Made by a program: the position numbers and the translations under genes. Source: CAZGAQ01 sp964523405 (GTDB lineage Bacteria; Planctomycetota; Phycisphaerae; UBA1845; Fen-1342). From it: 64,000 nucleotides of DNA. The notes below the pieces were generated by a model. The model saw only the letters and a program-made list of their open reading frames with translations, ran no database searches and was not told the origin of the DNA. The DNA is taken from positions 62,001 to 126,000 of the forward strand of contig CAZGAQ010000010.1 of assembly GCA_964523405.1 (NCBI GenBank), given 5' to 3'. Each line of letters begins with the position of its first letter. Positions within the stretch are counted from its first letter, which is position 1. Positions 59,201 through 64,000 of the stretch are shown here, piece after piece.

Positions 59201-60232
59201 ATGAAACTCTCCTGGCACCGTCTCACGATCCGTCCGCGGCACCGCTTCGCCACCTCCCAATGGGCCACCGACGAGAAGCAGACCATCATCATCGAGCTCG
59301 AGCACGACGGCGTCGTCGGCCAGGGTGAGGCCGTGCCGTCTGAGCTGTACGGCCAGACCCTCGAATCCTCCGAGGCCACGCTGACCAAGATCGCCGGCGA
59401 GTTCGCCGCGGGCCGCTTGCCCAACGACCCCTTCCAGATCGAACCCATCATGACGCACCTGCTCGGCGCGTACGACAAGGCCCGCGCCACGCTGGACGGC
59501 CTCGACGCCGCCCTGCACGACTGGTGCGGCCGCAAGCTCGGCGTGCCCGCGTGGAAGCTGCTCGGCCTCGCCGCCCCGCGCAAGCAAACGACTTTCACGA
59601 TCGGCGTCGCCGACCCCGCGCTGACGCGCGTGAAGGTGGATGAGGCGCTGGCGGCCGGCTTCGATGCCCTGAAGATCAAGGTCGGCGTCGAGAACGACCA
59701 CGACACGCTCACGTACATCCGCGACCGCTTCAAGGGCCCCCTGTTCCTCGATGCGAACATGGCTTGGTCGCCCACCGAGGCGGTCAAAATGATCCCCACG
59801 CTCGCGAAGTACAAGCCGACGCTGATCGAGCAGCCGCTGAAGCGCGAGGATTGGCAGCACATGGCCGAGCTGCGCAAGCTCGGCGTCGCCCCCATCTTCG
59901 CGGACGAAAGCTGCGAGCGCCCGGCCGACGTCGTGCGGCTCCAGGGCTGCGTGGACGGGATCAACATCAAGTTCAACAAGTGCGGCGGGATTCGCGAGGC
60001 GCTGCGCATGGTGTACCTCGCCCGCGGGCTGGGCATGCAGATCATGTTCGGCTGCTTCGTGTGCAGCAGCCTGGCCATCGCCCCGGCCTTGACGATCTCG
60101 TCGCTGGTCGACCACATCGACCTCGACGGCGCGCTGCTGCTCGCGGACGACCCGTACGAGGGCATCACCCGCACCGGCGGCACGATCAGCCTCTCCGACC
60201 GGCCCGGACTCGGGGTGGTGAGGAAGAAGTAG
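59201..60232 (+). CDS. Dipeptide (L-Ala-D/L-Glu) epimerase, enolase superfamily
   Basis: 343 residues from ATG 59201. The enolase-superfamily barrel carries the KxK motif (DALKIKVG), the metal ligands LDANMAW (Asp), IEQPL (Glu) and FADESCE (Asp), and the second acid/base Lys INIKFNKCGG. The KxK...DxN arrangement and DGLDAALHDWCGRKLGVP fit L-Ala-D/L-Glu epimerases, which recycle the murein peptide L-Ala-D-Glu. Other members of the MLE subgroup (o-succinylbenzoate synthase, muconate cycloisomerase) remain possible. No neighbour confirms the pathway, although an amidase occurs elsewhere in the window. Confidence 0.88.
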   Translation: MKLSWHRLTIRPRHRFATSQWATDEKQTIIIELEHDGVVGQGEAVPSELYGQTLESSEATLTKIAGEFAAGRLPNDPFQIEPIMTHLLGAYDKARATLDGLDAALHDWCGRKLGVPAWKLLGLAAPRKQTTFTIGVADPALTRVKVDEALAAGFDALKIKVGVENDHDTLTYIRDRFKGPLFLDANMAWSPTEAVKMIPTLAKYKPTLIEQPLKREDWQHMAELRKLGVAPIFADESCERPADVVRLQGCVDGINIKFNKCGGIREALRMVYLARGLGMQIMFGCFVCSSLAIAPALTISSLVDHIDLDGALLLADDPYEGITRTGGTISLSDRPGLGVVRKK

Positions 60233-60805
60233 GGAGTAGGGATTAAGGGATTCTGGGATTGAGGGATTGATGGGCGGCGTGCGCGGTTCGTGGCGCGCCA
60301 GTCGAAGGTGATCAAGATGATCATTGCGCGCGCGTCCTAAGTGAGCATCTTCGATATCGGGACGTTGCGGCCGAGTGGGAAGGTGGGGAAGTGAGAAGAT
60401 GGGAAAGGGCGGCGGGGCGGTTGGGGTGCCGTCGGCGAAGAGATGGGGCGGTCAGGGTTGGTGGGGCGCGGGATCATAGGGAGAGAATGACACGCGAATC
60501 GTGGTGCGGGACGGGGAGATCGGTGATTGGTGCATTCGAGCGGGGATGCGGGGAATGTGGGGAAGTTGCGCTCCTGCCGGGGCGAAGTTGTTTGGGAACG
60601 GGAACCACGGGTTGCGCAGCGTCCGCCTGCGGCGGGCGCTGCTCCACCCGTGGCAACGATCCAGCGCCCCGCTGGGGCGGGGAGAGAGAAATCGTCGGGC
60701 GGGCGTGGGGGGGGGAGAGAGAGCTCGGCTCCCCCGCGTCCCGTTCCCGTCTTCACCTCACTCCCTCGATCCCTTCGTCCCTTGCCCCCTCAATCCCTGC
60801 CTCCC
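60233..60805. other. Long intergenic region with purine-rich and palindromic repeats
   Basis: 573 nt between the epimerase and the end of the ECF locus 2 transcript. It contains runs such as GGGATTAAGGGATTCTGGGA (60240-60260 area), a purine-rich stretch at 60373-60410 similar to 42540-42580 inverted, and the hairpin element at 60607-60653. A 974-codon + strand frame begins at 60501 but is a shadow of the genes on the other strand. No gene is called. Confidence 0.5.
60607..60653. repeat. Imperfect hairpin element with CCACGGGT / ACCCGTGG ends
   Basis: CCACGGGTTGCGCAGCG pairs imperfectly with CGCTGCTCCACCCGTGG. The arms resemble the hairpin at 63393-63421, suggesting a dispersed family. Confidence 0.5.
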
Positions 60806-61984
60806 TCACTCCTTCTTCCCCGCCCCCAGAATCGTCACCTCCGCCCCGCGGTACCGCTGCTGGGCCTCCCGCGCCTGCGTGTACCGGCGGATCGCGTCCT
60901 CCACCGCCTCCCGCGCCAGAGGCAGCGGCATCTGCACTTCCCGCTCGTACAGCTCCGCGAAGTTCAGCCACTTGCGGTCCACCATCTCCTTCAGCCGCTC
61001 CGCCAGTGCCCCGCGCTCCGCCTCCGCCTCACTGACGTTGACCGCCTGCAGCACCAGCTCCTTGTTCAGATCCGCGAGCATCTCGCCGCCGACCGCTTGG
61101 GCGGCGAACTGCCGCTGCCGCGCGACGTCGGCCCGCGCCTGCGCCAATTGCTCGTCCAGCTTGTCCACGTCCGCCTGCGGGACGCGGCCGGACTTCTGCA
61201 AATCGCGCATCCGTTCGCCGGCCTGCTCGCGATACTGCACCACCTTCGCCAGCTCGAGCACCACGGCGTCATGCTCCGCGCGGTCCGCGACTTCCTTGGT
61301 CAGGCGGGCGATCTGCTCGGTCAACGCCGTCTGGCGGGCACGCAAGGCGACGAGCCGCACGTCCGGATCGCGCAGTCGCGACTCCAACTCGCGTTGCTCA
61401 GTGGCGATCCGCTCGCGGTCGAGGTCCGCGCGCCCGGCATCCTTGAGCAGATCGCGCCGCCGGCTCTGCAGCTCCTCGAAGTACTTCTGCGCTTCGTCGC
61501 GGGCGTGCGTCGTGCGGTCCACCTCTTCACTGAGCCGGCGCAGCGCGCGCTCATCCGCGTTCCGCAAGAACTGCTGCAACTCACGCGTCAAGCCGGTGAG
61601 GAGGCCCTGTACCTGCTTGGCTCGCTCGTTGACGACACTCGCCGGAACGAGCTCGCTGCACACACTGATCTCGACCACGACGGTCACCACGCTGTCGTTG
61701 ACGCTGGTCGGGCTGATGGCATTGACGTTGACCGTCATGTTGCGCTCCCATCCCGGCGGCAGGCCCGGCACTTCCTTGGCCGCGGCTTGCAGCACCGCCG
61801 TGCTCCGCAGCACCGCCCCGACCACGTCGGAGTTCAGTTCGAGCGTGCCGCGGGCGCACGTGATCTGCGCGACCGCACGGGCCTCCGCAGACTCAGTCGG
61901 TAGCGTCGTGGGTTCTTCCGCGTGCGTTGCCGCGACGATCAGCAAACCGGCCAGCAGGTTCCAGCAAGATCGGGTCCGCATCAT
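60806..61984 (-). CDS. Exported coiled-coil protein of ECF locus 2
   Basis: 392 residues from ATG 61984 with AAGGAG upstream and an ATGA overlap with the preceding gene. A signal peptide ends at ATHAE. Residues ~40-120 are a beta-rich domain (NMTVNVNAISPTSVNDSVVT), then residues ~125-330 form a long coiled coil (RALRRLSEEVDRTTHARDEA, RLVALRARQTALTEQIARL). No enzyme motif is seen. The organisation recalls planctomycete exported coiled-coil proteins that follow ECF sigma/anti-sigma pairs. It probably acts in the periplasm or at the envelope. Third and last gene of the locus. Confidence 0.85.
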   Translation of the reverse strand: MMRTRSCWNLLAGLLIVAATHAEEPTTLPTESAEARAVAQITCARGTLELNSDVVGAVLRSTAVLQAAAKEVPGLPPGWERNMTVNVNAISPTSVNDSVVTVVVEISVCSELVPASVVNERAKQVQGLLTGLTRELQQFLRNADERALRRLSEEVDRTTHARDEAQKYFEELQSRRRDLLKDAGRADLDRERIATEQRELESRLRDPDVRLVALRARQTALTEQIARLTKEVADRAEHDAVVLELAKVVQYREQAGERMRDLQKSGRVPQADVDKLDEQLAQARADVARQRQFAAQAVGGEMLADLNKELVLQAVNVSEAEAERGALAERLKEMVDRKWLNFAELYEREVQMPLPLAREAVEDAIRRYTQAREAQQRYRGAEVTILGAGKKE

Positions 61985-62604
61985 GACCACTCTCCTTCGG
62001 TCTTGGCGAGTTCGGCCAGCCGCGCGCGTGAGAGGCCGGCCCAGGTGGTGTGTGGAAAGAGTCGCAGCACTTCGCGATAGCTTTCGGCCGCACGCTGCGG
62101 CAGGCGATATTCGCGGTACAGCCGATCGCCCTGCACGAACAACGTGCCCGCAGCCTCATCGGCGGCGCGTTGCGACGCGTAGACGGGGTTGCTCCGGGCG
62201 CTGGTGGCGGCGAGCGTGGCGAGGCGCGCCTGGCGCGCCTGGAGTTCCGCAGTGCGGTGTGCGACCGCCGCGCGCCAGTCGGCTTCGGCCACCAGGTCGG
62301 CGACCTGCGCTGCGAGCGCGTCGGTATCCGTTGTGGAATTGCGGGTCGCTTTCGCCGCTGCCGGACCAATCGGTTCCGCAGCTCCCGGCGCAGCGCTCGG
62401 ATGCGGGCGACTTCGCCAGAGTGGTATCGTCAGGCTGGCGATCAGCAGGAGGCCGGCGGCGATGGCGCCGGCTGTCAGGCGGCGCCGGCGGCGCATGTGG
62501 GCCAGCCGCACGACGCGTGCGGCCAGGTCCGGCGGGGGCGCCGGCGGCGGGCTGGCGTCCGCGTCCGAGTTGCGCAGCAGTTGCTCGAGCGGATCACGAG
62601 TCAT
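61981..62604 (-). CDS. Single-pass membrane protein, putative anti-sigma partner of ECF locus 2
   Basis: 207 residues from ATG 62604, with ATGA overlaps to the sigma gene and to the exported coiled-coil gene. A short cytoplasmic N-terminus (MTRDPLEQLLRNSDADASPP) is followed by a basic patch and one transmembrane helix (LTAGAIAAGLLLIASLTIPLW). The periplasmic part contains helices resembling TPR-like repeats (RLYREYRLPQRAAESYREVL, HTTWAGLSRARLAELAKTEG). No zinc anti-sigma motif is seen, so the anti-sigma role is inferred from position and topology. The same arrangement occurs in ECF locus 1. Confidence 0.78.
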   Translation of the reverse strand: MTRDPLEQLLRNSDADASPPPAPPPDLAARVVRLAHMRRRRRLTAGAIAAGLLLIASLTIPLWRSRPHPSAAPGAAEPIGPAAAKATRNSTTDTDALAAQVADLVAEADWRAAVAHRTAELQARQARLATLAATSARSNPVYASQRAADEAAGTLFVQGDRLYREYRLPQRAAESYREVLRLFPHTTWAGLSRARLAELAKTEGEWS

Positions 62605-63182
62605 GGCGATTCCTGCCAAAGCGGGCCGAGGGTTTCACGCAGGGCCTCGCGTGCCCGGTGCAAACGAACTTCGACGGCGTTGGGCGAGCGGCCGACGATC
62701 GCGGCGATCTCCTCGACCGGCAGCCCTTCCAGGTAGCGCAGCACGACGACTTCGCGGTAGGGCGGCGCCAGGGCGGCGACGGCCCGGCGGACTTGCGTGT
62801 GTGTCTCGGCGTCGGCGCCCGGGTGCGACGTCGCTACGTCGCGTGGTTCGCGGCGTTGCCAGAGGCGGAGTCGCAGAATTCGCCGGCGGCGGTGCCGGCG
62901 GCACTGGTTGACCGCAATGCGGTAGAGCCAGGTGGCGGGTCGCGCCTCGCCGCGAAATTGCGGCAGGTTCTGCAGTGCCGCCAAGAAGACGTCCTGGACC
63001 ACGTCCTGCACCTCGTCGGCGTGCCAACCCAGGAGGCGCCAGACGAGCGCCGTGACCTGGTCCTGGTGCTGTGCCACCAGTTGGCTGAACGCCGGGGCGG
63101 AAGGCGGCGCGCAGGGAGCGGGGCGTGCCACGTCGTGCGCGGCCGGCCGCACCGGTGTCGTGCTGCGGGTGTCGTCCGCCAT
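62601..63182 (-). CDS. ECF-type RNA polymerase sigma factor (locus 2)
   Basis: 193 residues from ATG 63182 (GAGGG upstream). Region 2 has VWRLLGWHADEVQDVVQDVF and LPQFRGEARPATWLYRIAVN; region 4 contains the HTH VEEIAAIVGRSPNAVEVRLH. The N-terminal extension in the longer open frame to 63350 is not coding. The sigma gene, the membrane protein and the exported coiled-coil protein are linked by 4-nt overlaps, a compact operon of the type in which a membrane anti-sigma factor releases the sigma on a periplasmic signal. Confidence 0.92.
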   Translation of the reverse strand: MADDTRSTTPVRPAAHDVARPAPCAPPSAPAFSQLVAQHQDQVTALVWRLLGWHADEVQDVVQDVFLAALQNLPQFRGEARPATWLYRIAVNQCRRHRRRRILRLRLWQRREPRDVATSHPGADAETHTQVRRAVAALAPPYREVVVLRYLEGLPVEEIAAIVGRSPNAVEVRLHRAREALRETLGPLWQESP

Positions 63183-63392
63183 GCCACCCTCATTAGAGTC
63201 CGGACCCGGGAGAAACTTACACGATTCTGGGAGGATTTGCGCGGCGGGAACGGGCGGGGGAGGGTCCGAACTTGGACGTCGGAAGTCAGGGCGGGGAAGA
63301 GCTGGTGTACGGTGCGGGCGAGATGGTTGCGCCGCCCGCCCGGTGGCCATGCACGCCGTTGGCGTGCGGAGAAGATGGGAGAGGGACGGTTT

Positions 63393-63421
63393 CTACGGGT
63401 GTCGCTGCGCTCCACCCGTAG
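63393..63421. repeat. Perfect hairpin with CTACGGGTG / CACCCGTAG arms
   Basis: CTACGGGTG (63393-63401) and CACCCGTAG (63413-63421) with an 11-nt loop, in the gap between the GH65-type gene and ECF locus 2. Its arms resemble those of 60607-60653. Confidence 0.6.
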
Positions 63422-63463
63422 CTGACTTCCGACACCCCTCCGGGGTGAAGACGCGGCGCGCTA

Positions 63464-64000
63464 CTAATACTTCACGGTTTGTGTTTCGCCGCTCTTGAGG
63501 ACGACGGGCTGGCCGGCGACGGTCAGCGGCAACTCCAGCTTGCGCTGCTTGCCGAGCGTCAGCGTAACCTGCGTGCGGTCGATCGCGACGTGCAGGGTGA
63601 CGCCGCGCAGGACGAGGTTGAAGCGCAGGCCGGTCCACTGCTGCGGGAGGTTCGGGTTGATGCGGAGGACGGCGGCGCCGGTGGTGGCGGGGCCGGCGGG
63701 GGTCGGCGTGTGCGCGCGCTTGAGGGCGGCGTGGGTCTCCGCGCCGCGGGTGGCGCCTTCGGCGAGGTTGACGCCACCGAAGCCCAGGACGGCAGCCATC
63801 CAGGCGCCGCCGCTGGCGGTGCCGTGCAGGCCGGCGTAGGTGTCCTTGCGTCCGGTGAGGCCTTCGTCGAGGTCTTCGCCGGCGGAGATGATGAAGTTCT
63901 TGTAGGCGTCGTCGTGCTCGCCCATGTCGGCGGCCATGATGGCATTGAGCACGAACGACATGGATGAGAAGTTCATGCTCTTGTCTTTGTAGTACGCCCA
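63464..64000 (-). CDS. C-terminal part of a GH65-type glycoside phosphorylase/hydrolase, 5' end cut
   Basis: Open to the right edge; 178 residues seen, ending at stop 63464. The visible part begins WAYYKDKSMNFSSMSFVLNA and continues GRKDTYAGLHGTASGGAWMA, which matches the end of the (alpha/alpha)6 barrel in GH65 proteins (maltose, trehalose and kojibiose phosphorylases), with the C-terminal beta-sandwich after it. The catalytic Glu is in the missing N-terminal part, so phosphorylase and hydrolase cannot be told apart. Cytosolic: no signal is expected. Its neighbours do not show the substrate. Confidence 0.75.
   Translation of the reverse strand, partial: WAYYKDKSMNFSSMSFVLNAIMAADMGEHDDAYKNFIISAGEDLDEGLTGRKDTYAGLHGTASGGAWMAAVLGFGGVNLAEGATRGAETHAALKRAHTPTPAGPATTGAAVLRINPNLPQQWTGLRFNLVLRGVTLHVAIDRTQVTLTLGKQRKLELPLTVAGQPVVLKSGETQTVKY

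Noticed and set aside
60501..63425. 974-codon open frame on the + strand
   Set aside because: It is antisense to three clearly coding genes of ECF locus 2 and its translation is Ser/Arg-rich with no domain; it is a GC-driven shadow frame.

Overview
The window looks like chromosomal DNA of a high-GC Planctomycetota bacterium, probably close to Phycisphaerae. This rests on dockerin-like DxDxDG pairs, a PEP-CTERM protein, recurring T/S-Q-P linkers after signal peptides, two ECF sigma operons, a GH109-type oxidoreductase and many intergenic palindromic repeats. The assignment is inferred from gene style, not from a marker gene. I saw no tRNA, rRNA, CRISPR array, transposase or prophage.

Bases 1-17627 are an electron-transfer island. 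It has eight multihaem c-type cytochromes with about 66 haem-binding motifs (CxxCH plus a few CX3CH/CX4CH), a 705-residue predicted outer-membrane beta-barrel and three NHL beta-propeller proteins, two of them fused to cytochromes with 8 and 20 haem motifs. A leftward set (barrel, NHL lipoprotein, 8-haem cytochrome; all ATGA overlaps) diverges from a rightward set (4-haem, NHL/8-haem, 7-haem). A second leftward set starts with an 8-haem/cytochrome-b membrane protein, a likely quinol dehydrogenase, then a 3-haem anchored protein, the 20-haem NHL fusion and a lipoprotein. A divergent octaheme cytochrome of the tetrathionate-reductase family closes the island. Together they suggest a route from the quinone pool through the periplasm to or across the outer membrane. 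No cytochrome c maturation genes lie in the window.

Bases 17648-25600 hold a cell-wall amidase, an EEP-family phosphodiesterase, a possible amino-sugar cluster (GH109-like oxidoreductase, nucleotidyltransferase, NahK-like kinase), rimO, a PEP-CTERM protein and a LuxR-type HTH protein. Bases 25844-33200 hold an AlkP-superfamily hydrolase, a methyltransferase, a calcium-binding repeat protein with an exact 439-bp internal duplication, and a polyprenyl synthase. Bases 33573-33774 show a promoter and terminator framing a candidate small RNA or attenuated leader upstream of rsgA.

Bases 35212-49873 contain a large exported protein, trpA, a divergent UDP-xylose pair (uxs/ugd), amrS, ECF locus 1, a GbsR-type regulator with an inverted repeat over its ribosome-binding site, pyrE, a DUF4097-like lipoprotein, an unusual DUF3592 membrane protein fused to a ribosomal L7/L12 C-terminal domain, and an alpha/beta hydrolase. 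Next come the ribosomal stalk genes rplK-rplA-rplJ-rplL, without nusG or rpoBC beside them. A four-gene LPS-core-like operon (GT9, two WaaP-like kinases, GT4; each overlapping the next by 4 nt) follows, then a Lon N-domain protein, recO, a small protein, a dipeptide epimerase, ECF locus 2 and the C-terminus of a GH65-type enzyme at the right edge.
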